This document shows positions 46,101-49,789 of a stretch of 64,000 bases of DNA, piece by piece. The stretch lies in contig CACVBU010000743.1 in assembly GCA_902728285.1 (NCBI GenBank), positions 715,068 to 779,067 on the forward strand, written 5' to 3'. Every line of letters begins with the position of its first letter. The first letter of the stretch is position 1. Made by a program: the position numbers and the translations under genes. The DNA comes from Clytia hemisphaerica. Taxonomy: Eukaryota > Cnidaria > Hydrozoa > Leptothecata > Clytiidae. A model generated the notes under the pieces. That model had not been told where the DNA came from, searched no databases, and saw nothing but the letters and a program-made list of their open reading frames with translations.

Positions 46101-46197
46101 TAGCACCGCATCCTCAGCCGAATTAGCACCCATGCGTAACCGGAACCATTCAACCAGCTTTTTCAGCCGTGGTACAACAAGAAAGACCACCTTATAA
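14930..46197 (+). CDS. Adhesion GPCR, 20 exons, mucin-Ig-SEA-GAIN-7TM
   Basis: This entry spans the spliced gene; exons are listed separately. Summed coding length is 6711 nt (2236 residues), with phase kept at all 19 junctions. Predicted order: N-terminal cytoplasmic-type region 1-360, membrane anchor ~364-387, mucin stalk 397-930, four-Cys modules in 931-1224, Ig-like 1225-1435, SEA 1436-1548 with GSVIV at 1495-1499, HormR-like 1549-1625, GAIN 1626-1929 with HLT at 1917-1919, 7TM from ~1932, tail ending KTTL. By family knowledge, GAIN self-cleaves at HL|T and the exposed TNFAVLL-type segment is the tethered agonist. SEA plus Ig upstream of GAIN recalls the vertebrate ADGRF group, but I do not claim orthology. 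The extra N-terminal anchor instead of a signal peptide is odd and would make eight membrane passes. Two minus-strand genes sit in its introns. Confidence 0.85.
16116..16205 (-). mobile_element. Repeat fragment directly after the exon 1 donor
   Basis: AAACCCGCGAAGCTTCTGAT to ATGTCACGTGACC matches the reverse complement of about 42345-42435, which is inside the 41925-42508 element. The match begins only a few bases after the splice donor. It extends the exon's open frame beyond the donor to 16183. Confidence 0.65.
16488..16915 (+). mobile_element. pogo/Tigger-like element (ACTCCCGGTTATTCGAA ends)
   Basis: The left end AGACTCCCGGTTATTCGAA and right end GGAATAACCGGGAGTCTACTG are inverted. The interior has many TTCGAATAAC words. 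The right end reads CTACTG|TA, as expected for a TA target. It is non-coding. Such ends are typical of pogo/Tigger non-autonomous elements. Confidence 0.8.
17159..18763 (+). CDS. aGPCR exon 2: mucin-like Ser/Thr stalk
   Basis: The acceptor is tttggatttag and the exon spans 1605 nt, phase 1 to phase 1. It encodes 535 residues dominated by Ser and Thr with scattered Pro and Leu and almost no Cys, typical of a heavily O-glycosylated extracellular stalk. Several N-glycosylation sequons occur (for example NST, NTN, NVS). No exact repeat unit is visible. The donor is TAG|GTTAGG, a slightly weak site. Being one symmetrical phase-1 exon, it could be skipped without breaking the frame. Confidence 0.8.
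19010..19130 (+). pseudogene. Ghost copy of the exon 3 start
   Basis: This stretch and 19200-19340 are diverged direct duplicates: GGCCTGGTAGA/GACCTGGTAGA, GGTCACCATT, then the same CTTCTTCACTATTTCAGATTGTG. The acceptor and first ~25 bases of exon 3 are thus copied at 19080-19112, after which the reading stops matching. The downstream copy (19318) carries the full open exon. Confidence 0.75.
19318..19572 (+). CDS. aGPCR exon 3: four-Cys module 1
   Basis: Acceptor cactatttcag, donor AAAG|GTAAAA, 255 nt, phase 1 to 1. The module opens with CDYRLGIY, has internal DRC and DKCSLKL, and ends LVCYKG. Exons 4 and 6 repeat the pattern C-x4-G-[ILF]-Y, then C, then C-x-[LF]-x-L, then C-x(1,2)-G. The module is not one I recognise; it should be extracellular and disulfide-bonded. 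Several N-linked sites are present (NQT, NGT, NMT). Confidence 0.75.
19632..19982 (+). mobile_element. tRNA-derived SINE, copy 2
   Basis: Same head and body as the SINE at 7046, with A-box-like TTGTGTAGTGG and B-box-like GGTTTGATTCC. It is flanked by TACATTTTG on both sides (target duplication), lies about 60 bp into the intron after exon 3, and is shorter at the 3' end than copy 1. Open frames on both strands here are SINE sequence. Confidence 0.9.
20230..20750 (+). repeat. 42-bp minisatellite, 12 units, intronic
   Basis: Units of TTTAATTTGGCAAATGATCA plus TTTTCTATAAATTGGTGGGG repeat head to tail. Because 42 is a multiple of three, the plus frame stays open over 191 codons (NLANDQFSINWWGF units) and a minus frame is also open. 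Units 3-6 and 7-10 share a four-unit super-pattern (an LWG unit, two WWG units, then a LAD unit), about 168 bp. A decayed unit sits at about 20850-20920. No splice sites fit, so I treat it as non-coding. Confidence 0.9.
20926..21130. mobile_element. TIR element, CATCACTTGCCTCG family
   Basis: The left end ATTACGTCACAAACATCACTTGCCTCGTTTTGAAA and the right end, its near-inverse finishing at GGCGTAATTTCTGAAAAGG, enclose about 200 bp. The same ends border the array at 3408-4130 and the copy at 27365-27540. Confidence 0.75.
21809..22114 (+). CDS. aGPCR exon 4: four-Cys module 2
   Basis: Acceptor ttttattaag, donor CACG|GTAAAA, 306 nt, phase 1 to 1. Shows CTSINGLY, then HNC, SCQLIL and a terminal DCHG, in register with modules 1 and 3. 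It carries several NxS/T sequons (NCT, NQS, NKS, NQT), in keeping with an extracellular place. Confidence 0.8.
22361..22662 (+). repeat. 87-bp tandem repeat, about 3.5 units
   Basis: GAGACGAACC starts units at 22361, 22448, 22535 and 22622, exactly 87 bp apart. Each unit contains GAGACGTCTGAGACG, itself a short palindrome-rich word, and the units differ at only a few positions. The last unit is cut short. It is intronic, between exons 4 and 5. Confidence 0.93.
22803..22838 (+). CDS. aGPCR exon 5: 36-nt microexon
   Basis: A strong acceptor (ttcttttattttctag) and a consensus donor (GAAC|GTAAGT) enclose exactly 36 nt, which reads open in phase 1 to 1 as DKVNNTQGMLSE plus a split codon. It links modules 2 and 3 without shifting frame. 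It could be alternatively used. Evidence is splice-site quality and phase only. Confidence 0.55.
23224..23508 (+). CDS. aGPCR exon 6: four-Cys module 3
   Basis: Acceptor caatcttttcag, donor CGTG|GTAAGT, 285 nt, phase 1 to 1. Shows CPDMFGFY, LGCQL, ACLFIL and LECNRG, matching modules 1 and 2. Confidence 0.8.
23720..24286. mobile_element. TIR element, CTTATCGGCCAAAACTTAG family, split by a younger MITE
   Basis: The left end TCTTATCGGCCAAAACTTAG and right end CTAAGTTTTGGCCGATAAGG are inverted with TA on both sides. The interior repeats GGCCGACTAA and GTGACTAAATTTTG words. The element at 23749-24106 is inserted about 29 bp in from its left end. Confidence 0.8.
23749..24106 (+). mobile_element. 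TIR element, CTCTTGTCTCCC family, copy 2
   Basis: TIRs CTCTTTTGTCTCCCGAATAGACG and its near-inverse, flanked by TA. The interior is the reverse complement of copy 1 at 7466-7809, with G tracts in place of C tracts. Confidence 0.9.
24290..24856. other. No gene seen (intron)
   Basis: AT-rich intron DNA between a transposon and the 3' end of the nested SET gene. Confidence 0.45.
24857..26960 (-). pseudogene. TPR/SET-domain protein gene, intronless, one frameshift
   Basis: Two overlapping minus-strand frames form one protein. The upstream part (26960-25929) has a domain with GVTTFIEDDYGDFVQIALYN, GTRLRIAEPYYKIFTDGKYG and IRVD, which I know from TPR/SET-domain proteins common in fungi and protists, then a TPR. 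The downstream part (25948-24857) adds TPR helices and a SET domain: GRGLIATADIKPGTFLIV, LFNNDEKPNC and GEELALCYG. The NHSC-type motif has become NNDEKPN, while the late SET tyrosine remains. They join only by a +1 shift in a ~20-nt overlap; TAG directly precedes ATG 25948. The usual start is ATG 26960, since upstream codons lack an ATG. It lies antisense in aGPCR intron 6 and may be a retrocopy. It could be a sequence error rather than a dead gene. Confidence 0.7.
26765..26820 (-). repeat. In-frame 15-bp repeat in the SET-domain gene
   Basis: Three near-identical 15-bp units encode a repeated SDSNT peptide, a length-variable spot inside the N-terminal part of the protein. Confidence 0.85.
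27365..27540. mobile_element. TIR element, CATCACTTGCCTCG family, diverged
   Basis: The right end TTGAAAACGAGGTAAGCG and GTGACTTAATTCATGAAAAGG match the right ends at 20926-21130 and in the 3408-4130 array. The left end (CGATTGCCTAGTTTTGAACC) is more diverged. Confidence 0.6.
27691..28011 (+). CDS. aGPCR exon 7: Ig-like domain 1
   Basis: Acceptor cttattttttag, donor CCTG|GTAAGT, 321 nt, phase 1 to 1. The Ig hallmark is YNDTGLYQC (D-x-G-x-Y-x-C of strand F), with the partner Cys in GFCSF about 60 residues earlier. The usual Trp of strand C is not obvious, so it is a divergent Ig fold. Confidence 0.85.
28377..28688 (+). CDS. aGPCR exon 8: Ig-like domain 2
   Basis: Acceptor gcttttcag, donor CAAG|GTTGGT (weak at +3 to +6), 312 nt, phase 1 to 1. 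The strand F motif is YSDQGYYQC; the early Cys is in LHGCSI. Again one whole domain in one symmetrical exon. Confidence 0.85.
29212..29324 (+). CDS. aGPCR exon 9: SEA domain, first part
   Basis: Acceptor ccccctttttta|g, donor GATACC|GTAAGT, phase 1 to 0. VEVRFVDFQYNPAYGDRQS followed by EFKAIEKEILDT fits the first strand and helix of a SEA domain. Confidence 0.8.
29334..29616 (+). mobile_element. CACCCCCTTCTCACAG-type TIR element, copy 1
   Basis: The ends CCCCCTTCTCACAGACCC and GGGTCTGTGAGAAGGGGG are inverted. The interior is rich in TCCCCACTG words. It begins only about 10 bp inside the intron, right after exon 9's donor. The donor hexamer GTAAGT recurs shortly after the right end (29620-29626), perhaps as part of a target duplication. 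Copies 2 and 3 are at 49504 and 57110. Confidence 0.85.
29905..30145 (+). mobile_element. Dispersed repeat, GTCCGTTACAGTGATAG family, copy 1
   Basis: GTCCGTTACAGTGATAGCAA through CTCTACCGACTGTAAACTC to TTAGATAGTGATTTGTCTTAG and the palindromic ACTATAGCATAGTCTAGG. It recurs inverted at 54195-54435 and direct at 54990-55215. Confidence 0.75.
30242..30300 (+). CDS. aGPCR exon 10: SEA domain, middle part
   Basis: Acceptor tttttgtttcag, donor ATCAG|GTAATT, 59 nt, phase 0 to 2. It encodes MSSALDINNTASKIQIINI plus a split Arg, fitting the helix-turn-strand of SEA. Its last 11 bases and the splice donor are part of a perfect 32-bp inverted repeat (30290-30321 with 30339-30370). Confidence 0.75.
30290..30370. 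repeat. Perfect 32-bp inverted repeat spanning a splice donor
   Basis: The left arm 30290-30321 (last 11 bases of exon 10 plus 21 intron bases) pairs fully with the right arm 30339-30370; the loop is 17 nt. In RNA this would bury the 5' splice site in a strong hairpin. Confidence 0.95.
30651..30817 (+). CDS. aGPCR exon 11: SEA domain end with self-cleavage site
   Basis: Acceptor cgtttctttacag, donor CCTAG|GTAAGA, 167 nt, phase 2 to 1. It opens RPGSVIVDLQIL: GSVIV corresponds to the GSVVV site where SEA domains (as in MUC1) cleave themselves between Gly and Ser. A ~45-residue polar linker follows, with one Cys and NQT as a sequon. Confidence 0.85.
31132..32127. mobile_element. About 1-kb TIR element with internal repeats
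   Basis: TTATTTCCTCCTGACCGCAAAA at the left and TTTTTGCGGTCAGGAGGAAATAA at the right are near-perfect inverted ends. Inside are about three degenerate direct repeats (TTTTCCTTATA..., AAACATTATT..., ATTTTCATTGGA). The longest frames are about 110 codons without a domain. It is non-autonomous and lies in aGPCR intron 11. Confidence 0.75.
32315..34238 (-). CDS. Lysine-rich coiled-coil protein, two exons
   Basis: Exon 1 runs 34238 to 33513 (242 codons, donor GCGAG|GTAATT) and exon 2 runs 33025 to 32315 (236 codons and stop, acceptor aaacttcag); phase 0 joins them, 478 residues. Residues ~10-175 are a long heptad-like coiled coil rich in Lys, Glu and Leu (MDIMNAQEVMELVQ start). Exon 2 is basic and low in complexity, with three ~22-residue repeats around LGKKAPRATKEND. 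There is no signal peptide and no known domain. A minus-strand AATAAA lies about 115 nt past the stop (32202-32197). It sits antisense in aGPCR intron 11, and its own intron holds a decayed CCCGGGG-type element. The function is unknown; a cytoskeletal or scaffold role is only a guess. Confidence 0.8.
33083..33326 (+). mobile_element. Decayed CCCGGGGG-family element
   Basis: AGTGGGTTTACCAACTGACGG, GTATGTGCGG and CTTACAGTGCAGCG match the interior of the copy at 52176-52516, and a C tract ends it near 33304-33319. The terminal G tract on the left is lost. It fills most of the coiled-coil gene's intron. Confidence 0.65.
35085..35678 (+). mobile_element. LINE (non-LTR retrotransposon) ORF2 C-terminal remnant
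   Basis: An open frame of ~197 codons reads like the region after reverse transcriptase in CR1/Jockey-type LINEs: LTWEKHASLARQRAYLGLNK, LVNAMVYSHL, and the typical end YNATNIWNSLPTDLRQ then TFKSKAKSYFF. The catalytic part is absent, so it is 5' truncated. It lies in aGPCR intron 11, same strand. Intact reading suggests a fairly young insertion. Confidence 0.8.
35899..36128 (+). CDS. aGPCR exon 12: HormR-like cysteine module
   Basis: Acceptor cctttcttatag, donor ACCAAG|GTAATT, 230 nt, phase 1 to 0. A pair of Cys at the start (DCCQPN), then YTYNHTL, NKTCAYQS, IGRKCKG, a GPSWQEV Trp and EPC follow the W-T-C-RxC-W-C order of hormone-receptor (HormR) modules that precede GAIN in many adhesion GPCRs. 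Confidence 0.75.
36150..36425 (+). mobile_element. Decayed CCCGGGGG-family element (intron 12)
   Basis: CCCGGTGGTACGAGGGC at the left and CATACCCGCAGCACC at the right, with interior ACCCTTAAAGAGA and CCCTTAAAAAGAC words, match the copy at 48128. Confidence 0.55.
36450..37790 (+). repeat. Tandem duplication (about 0.65 kb x 2) with ghost exon 13 starts
   Basis: Marker words recur about 0.66-0.75 kb apart: TCAGTAGAAACATTTT, GCCGCATTTTGGTTGACA, TAAATGTTACTTCTAAT and GGGCCGCGCAACTTATGTA. Each copy ends in TTTTCTATATACGCCTAA followed by CAATGCATCA, a decayed version of the real exon 13 acceptor and start (TTTTCTATAGACATCTAATTG). The second copy is interrupted by the element at 37294-37391. Confidence 0.75.
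37294..37391. mobile_element. ACAACGTT palindromic element
   Basis: CCCAGCTTGCACACAACGTT and its near-inverse ending GTGCCAGCTGGG enclose repeats of AACGTT/ACGTTGAAAC words. AT flanks both ends. The first duplicate at 36450 lacks it, so it is an empty site. Part of a similar element is at about 63000-63090. Confidence 0.85.
38116..38319 (+). CDS. aGPCR exon 13: GAIN domain, helical part
   Basis: Acceptor ctttttttctatag, donor AGAAAG|GTAACT, 204 nt, phase 0 to 0. It starts with a Thr/Ser/Cys-rich linker, then an amphipathic helix (FEVTTHLLNILNN, VEFISEIIDHVIQHI) as in GAIN subdomain A. Confidence 0.75.
38379..38522. mobile_element. pogo/Tigger-like element
   Basis: Left TAGTCAACTCACTCTAGTTCGAA and right TTAGAGAGAGACAACTGTA are inverted. 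AATTCGAA words fill the interior. Intron 13. Confidence 0.75.
39042..39467 (+). CDS. aGPCR exon 14: GAIN domain, helices to strands
   Basis: Acceptor caactttttcag, donor GGACGG|GTAAGC, 426 nt, phase 0 to 0. Helix (ITTNLLKIVNQVM), then ENIAFIIGYKL and a Ser/Asn-rich insert, then SLVYSYLFNKPTLF as GAIN-B begins. The frame stays open past the donor to 39572 by chance. Confidence 0.75.
39740..40502. mobile_element. Composite TIR element, GGCGGATTGGCGG family
   Basis: ATCTGATATTCCGATGGCGG at about 40051 and CCGCCATAGGAATATCAGAT ending at about 40502 are inverted ends with TA outside each. A second inverted pair of about 48 bp lies at 39838-39887 and 40340-40389 (CTGGCACCCAGATGGTGAAA). Related fragments are at 5258-5910. 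Intron 14. Confidence 0.75.
40646..40811 (+). CDS. aGPCR exon 15: GAIN-B and first GPS cysteines
   Basis: Acceptor aatcttctttag, donor CACAG|GTTTAG, 166 nt, phase 0 to 1. PVLAVTISN and IELSFVVPP are GAIN-B strands; LCCFWNFTT is the standard GPS opening (C-x-FW-x-F). Confidence 0.85.
41183..41299 (+). CDS. aGPCR exon 16: GPS cleavage motif
   Basis: Acceptor gctttcttttag, donor CAAG|GTTTGT, 117 nt, phase 1 to 1. WSNYGCHKV, then CRCNHLTNFAVLLDV: the four GPS cysteines with those of exon 15 and the HL|T cleavage triad. TNFAVLL would be the tethered agonist. Confidence 0.93.
41591..41690. mobile_element. tRNA-like sequence, probable SINE head
   Basis: The plus strand shows TAGCTCAGTAATCTAGGA (A-box-like) and GGATTCGAACC (B-box-like). 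The minus strand shows ATGGCAGAGTGGTC and GGTTCGAATCC, like a tRNA-Leu/Ser head. A clean acceptor stem is not seen on either strand, so a functional tRNA is unlikely. Intron 16. Confidence 0.4.
41743..41845 (+). CDS. aGPCR exon 17: TM1
   Basis: Acceptor catatttcag, donor GTTTAG|GTATGA, 103 nt, phase 1 to 2. YVSIIGCWISITGLVITIVC is TM1. Confidence 0.9.
41925..42508. mobile_element. About 580-bp TIR element (ACAAAGCCCGAAG ends)
   Basis: TTACAAAGCCCGAAGAGCTAG and CTAGCCCTTCGGGCTTTACA are inverted ends, followed inward by GATGTCGTGCTTTG and its inverse. The interior matches 11505-11910 and 16116-16205 in inverse orientation. Just upstream (about 41880-41920) is a pogo-like left end fragment. Intron 17. 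Confidence 0.75.
42955..43205. mobile_element. Mariner-like MITE, CAGGGTGTCCC ends
   Basis: About 52-bp inverted ends (CAGGGTGTCCCTAATTAAAG, CGAGTTTGAACATGCGATTG, AGTAGAAA) with TA duplicated outside. CAGGGTGTCCC is a common mariner-superfamily end. It is 251 bp, non-coding, in intron 17. Confidence 0.9.
43497..43771 (+). CDS. aGPCR exon 18: TM2, TM3 and start of TM4
   Basis: Acceptor tttttccacag, donor ATGGG|GTATGT, 275 nt, phase 2 to 1. ILINLCVSILALLLVFLFGV is TM2; ITCQIMAALLHYFTLTTFCW plus LVEAYNLY is TM3 with the conserved Cys and the family's W-LVE-x-x-LY signature; FMYFAMSFAWG starts TM4. Confidence 0.93.
44081..44147 (+). CDS. aGPCR exon 19: TM4 end and ECL2
   Basis: Acceptor gcttctctcag, donor GATTT|GTAAGT, 67 nt, phase 1 to 2. 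FPLLIVGISSSVAP completes TM4. Confidence 0.88.
44155..44328. mobile_element. pogo/Tigger-like MITE 7 bp inside intron 19
   Basis: CAGTTGACGCTCTCTAATTCGA and TCGAATTAGAGAGCGTCAACTG are inverted ends with TA outside. The donor GTAAGTA just precedes it, its last TA being the target site. 174 bp, non-coding. Confidence 0.93.
44330..45719. other. Intron 19, no further gene
   Basis: After the MITE I see only AT-rich intron DNA without exons. Confidence 0.45.
45720..46197 (+). CDS. aGPCR exon 20: TM5-TM7 and tail
   Basis: Acceptor cattttttag, stop TAA 46195-46197. CVVIGNTLYI carries the ECL2 Cys, IGLLAPIALILLINYFAFGF is TM5, FTIATLLGMTWIFAIL is TM6 with the GMTWIF signature, and SLQGFCIFVLYTVRNPEIQN is TM7. 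The ~50-residue tail is basic and ends KTTL, a class I PDZ-type ligand. A donor-like GGTAAG follows the stop at 46211, so a 3' UTR intron is possible. Confidence 0.93.
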
Positions 46198-46241
46198 TGA
46201 TATGAAAGTTGGTAAGTTTTTTTTGCTGCTTAAAGTATCTA

Positions 46242-46416
46242 CAGTGATCTCTCGCTCGAATTCGAACTTCTATTATTCAAACCTTTCTGTAATTTGAACT
46301 AAAACATTCGTCCCCTCATTTGAAAAGGAGCATAAAATGCTCTCTGTAATTCAAATCTTTTCGAATAAACGTAATAAACTTGGTCCCTTTAAAATCGAAT
46401 TAGAGAGAGTCTACTG
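46242..46416. mobile_element. pogo/Tigger-like MITE in the receptor's 3' flank
   Basis: CAGTGATCTCTCGCTCGAATTC and GAATTAGAGAGAGTCTACTG ends with TA outside. It contains AATAAA at 46364-46369, the first poly(A) signal I see after the stop. Confidence 0.85.
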
Positions 46417-46569
46417 TAGATTAGCTGTTGGGAATTTACCAGCCATAACATTTCTTCATTAAAGTATCTTAGTAAGTTTTGCAAAGATTGAAAACTTAGT
46501 AAAATCCTTAAAGTACCACGCATATCTCCTTAACATAACGCTTAACTCTAACAATCTGACTGGTTATGA

Positions 46570-46655
46570 AACAGTCCGCATTACTCGAAATTCCATTATT
46601 CGAACAAATTTGTGTTCCCCCTGCGTGTTCGAGTTAGGGAGACTTCACTGTAGTT
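46570..46655. mobile_element. pogo-like fragment
   Basis: ATTACTCGAAATTCCATTATTCG to GTGTTCGAGTTAGGGAGAC and CACTGTA; a similar piece lies at about 33350-33422. Confidence 0.55.
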
Positions 46656-46659
46656 CGTT

Positions 46660-48115
46660 TGGATTTTGTTAAGCAGGAAGTTTCGTAGGAAAAAGGCGTG
46701 TCATTTTCACTGCACGAAACTTAATGAAAACAATATTATCTTCTGGGCAGACACCAGCAAGGGTTGTTGCACGGAAAATGCTTTTATACTATGGTCTGAG
46801 AAATTGCTTGTGGAATACACCTTTCCCAAGTTGGTCGATTTCTTTCCGAAGCGTTTGGTGATACAAAGTCATTCTGAAAATTTGAGATCAAAAGCTTTTT
46901 CCGTTCCTTTTTTATGGCTGTTTTAATTCCTTTGTTTTTACGGTCAAACCTACCGGACCTCGTTTCTATTCCTTTTCTATGGGATATTTTTGTTTAAGAA
47001 AAAACTTTAAAATTGAAATATCTCAAGAGCCTTTCAACACAATTCTTTTTTTGTTGATTTCGTATTTCGTAGTAGAATCTTTCTAAATTAAATGCAAGTA
47101 GAGCATAGGGTTTTGGAATAGCATTTTTCAAAAAGTCGAAATAAACTCGGGAAAGGTGTATTCACGCCATAAAAGATTCTTTCTTAATAGATCTTATCGG
47201 AGTAAGATCTCTGTGGGATTGTTTTTTAGAGAAATCAAAAACTCCGATAAGATCTATTTCGCTAGTTTAATTTAAAACACTCGCAAACTCTTGTTGCTTG
47301 TTTTTTTTTTGTTTTTTTTTTTTTTGCTGAAAATGTTCCTTCTGCTAATCCGATCGCAAACTATAATCGAAAAGCCTTTTGAGTTTTGTAAGAATTTTTG
47401 TTAATTATAAATCCTTGGTGTAAATCCCGTTAAATTTTGTTTCAATAAATCCAATAAAGTTTGATAAACAGGATTACAAAATCATTAGCATAAAACAAGA
47501 TGCAACTTACAAATTCTGAAAGATGTTGAAATTTCGACCTGTTTTTGTTTGGGGAAACGTTTTGTCGAGGTCGATTCTTAGGCTTTAGTAATGTATACTG
47601 TTTTTGGTATTACGTTTTTGCAAAAGACAACTCGATCAGTCGATACAGAGTTCTTTGAAGATTCAAACTAAAATGAGAAAAACATAGGCTTTGATGGATA
47701 TTAAAAGTACGACCTCTTTTGGGTTTTCGACTCTTTTTACCGATCAGTATTGTCAAACCATCACTACATTAAATGCTGTGTTCTTCGAGAAATGTTTTGT
47801 TTTAGTTTTCTTGGAAAATTCTTAGATAGATGGAGTGTCATTTTTATCATGATTTTTACAAAGAATGATTTATGTCTCGAACGACTCTCTATAAAAACTT
47901 TCATAAACAGTTGAATGTCAAAAAGCTAAATTTTTAAGATATCTGTGGTGTTACCAATGGACATGCAGTTGTCGTCCAGTCTGTTTGACGATGTGTTTGT
48001 CTTTGATGTATAAGTATAGTTTTTATCATTTGTGTCATTGGTTTCCTTCAGGGTTTCACTTTCATCAGAATTAAATCCTCTTCTCGGATTAATAAAATTT
48101 TCACTTGATGTTTTG
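46660..48115. other. No gene seen; one short foldback
   Basis: AT-rich intergenic DNA. 47186-47258 is a short foldback (AATAGATCTTATCGGAG and its inverse) related to the one at 53441-53621. Confidence 0.5.
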
Positions 48116-48127
48116 GAGGAGGGAGAT

Positions 48128-48483
48128 CCCGGGGGGGGGGGGTATTAGGTTTGCGAGGTGACGGGTATGTCCGAGCCGAAAATCGAAAATCAACCCTTTG
48201 AGAGACAAAATTTTGGTGATTTTGGGAACCTTTGAGAGACTTTTCCTAAATTTTGGTCCATTTTTTCCAAATTTTGGTCTGATTTTCACCAAATTTTGGT
48301 CAAAACTTTTGGAAATCGTGACCCTTTGAGAGAGAAATTTTTGATTTTCGTGATTCTGGGACCCTTTCAGAGACTAACTTTTGAATTTGTACCCCTTTGA
48401 GAGACTTTTGAGGAATGAGAAAAGGTACCATTATGGCTCGCACATACCCGGCACCCATTTTGCCTAAGCACCCCCCCCCCCGG
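48128..48483 (+). mobile_element. CCCGGGGG-ended MITE, copy 2
   Basis: CCCGGGGGGGG at the left, CCCCCCCCCCGG at the right, flanked by an exact 8-bp duplication AGGGAGAT (48120-48127 and 48484-48491). The interior repeats ACCCTTTGAGAGAC words instead of the CTTACAGTGCA words of copy 3. 356 bp. Confidence 0.92.
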
Positions 48484-48491
48484 AGGGAGAT

Positions 48492-49500
48492 TTCTTATTC
48501 AAACGAAGATCAGGAAATCCCAAGACTTTTATACAGCAAGGCTTTCTCGAAATTCAAATTCGAAGCTTGTCACTTCAAATTTATTATATGATATTTGGTT
48601 GGATTTAAAAGCTTTTATGAAGTAAATTTTGACATGACAGAATGTCAAAAATATTGATGTATAATTTTTGTCAACTTTATGATTGATGGACTGTTTGAAA
48701 ATAAAGAATTTAAAAGTTTTTTTTTGACCATTCAAAACGTCAGAATTTTTGTTTCTACAGAACTCACTTTAAATGTAAGATGATCGACCTAAAATGAGGG
48801 TCTGTAAATTTTCTCATTTTGGTCTCATTAGCGCCTCATTAACACTTTGCTTATCTTCATTGTCAAGTTGTTTGCAGAAATGATTGATACCTCTGGAAGT
48901 TTAAGAATTTTAATTCTTGCATTTTTGTACAAAATATTGAATGAATGATTTATTTTATTGGGCGTTTTTTCGTCTCTCGTTTTCATATTTTGATCTTTTG
49001 AAAGTTTCTGTGTGCCTAGCAAAGTACGGTAGCGTAGACAAGGGGGCGTAAAATTTGAGAGAGTAGATTTTTATGACACGATTATTATCTTTTTATAAAA
49101 TGAATAGATAGTTACTGTTTCATAAAAATCTGCTCTCCTACACAAATTTTGCACCCTCCTGTCTACGCTACTTTAGTAGCCCAAAAAAAATATAATTGTT
49201 TGAAGGTTTCAAGAATTCTTTGATGCAAAGTTTTATTACTACCACTAGGGGGGGGGGCATTATTCACAATCTCCCAATTTATATCAGAGACACTTTACAA
49301 TGTTGAGTTCTTGGTCATTTTCAGACTCAACATTGATAGTGGGGTCCAGGAGATTTTGCACAAAAGTGTTTAGAATTCTTCCGCCTCAAGATATTTGTTG
49401 GGGGACTGTAGAATCAACACCCTGAAAAAGACTGGAAAATCAAGTCAAGCCTTTCTGCGGGTGTTTCCTATCAAGATGGATTTAAGGGATTCAATAACAG
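48492..49500. other. No gene seen
   Basis: AT-rich. At about 49022-49170 an inverted pair (GTAGCGTAGACA...GGGGGCG with TGTCTACGCTACTTTAGTAG, plus AAAATCTGCTCTCCTAC) marks a small unclassified foldback of about 150 bp. Confidence 0.5.
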
Positions 49501-49503
49501 ATA

Positions 49504-49788
49504 ACCCCTTCTCACAGATCCACTGGAAAAATTGGCCAAGACATCTTCCCCAGTGGAAAATTATACTCTAATTTTTGTCCCCACTAAAAATAATCAGATA
49601 AGCAAATCCTCACTGCAAAATATTGTGCTATTTTTTCCATCCCCCCACTGCATTTTCTGGCTAGAAAACAATGGAATTCATATCCCCAGCCACAAAAACA
49701 TGCGAATATTAATCCCCATCGAGTTTTGGTCCGTTATTTTTACCCCCAATGGCTTGATAAAATCCCACCGGGTCTGTGAAAAGGGGGT
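49504..49788 (+). mobile_element. CACCCCCTTCTCACAG-type TIR element, copy 2
   Basis: ACCCCTTCTCACAGATCC and GGGTCTGTGAAAAGGGGG ends, with the same TCCCCACTG-rich interior. ACAGAT occurs just outside both ends. Confidence 0.85.
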
Positions 49789-49789
49789 G

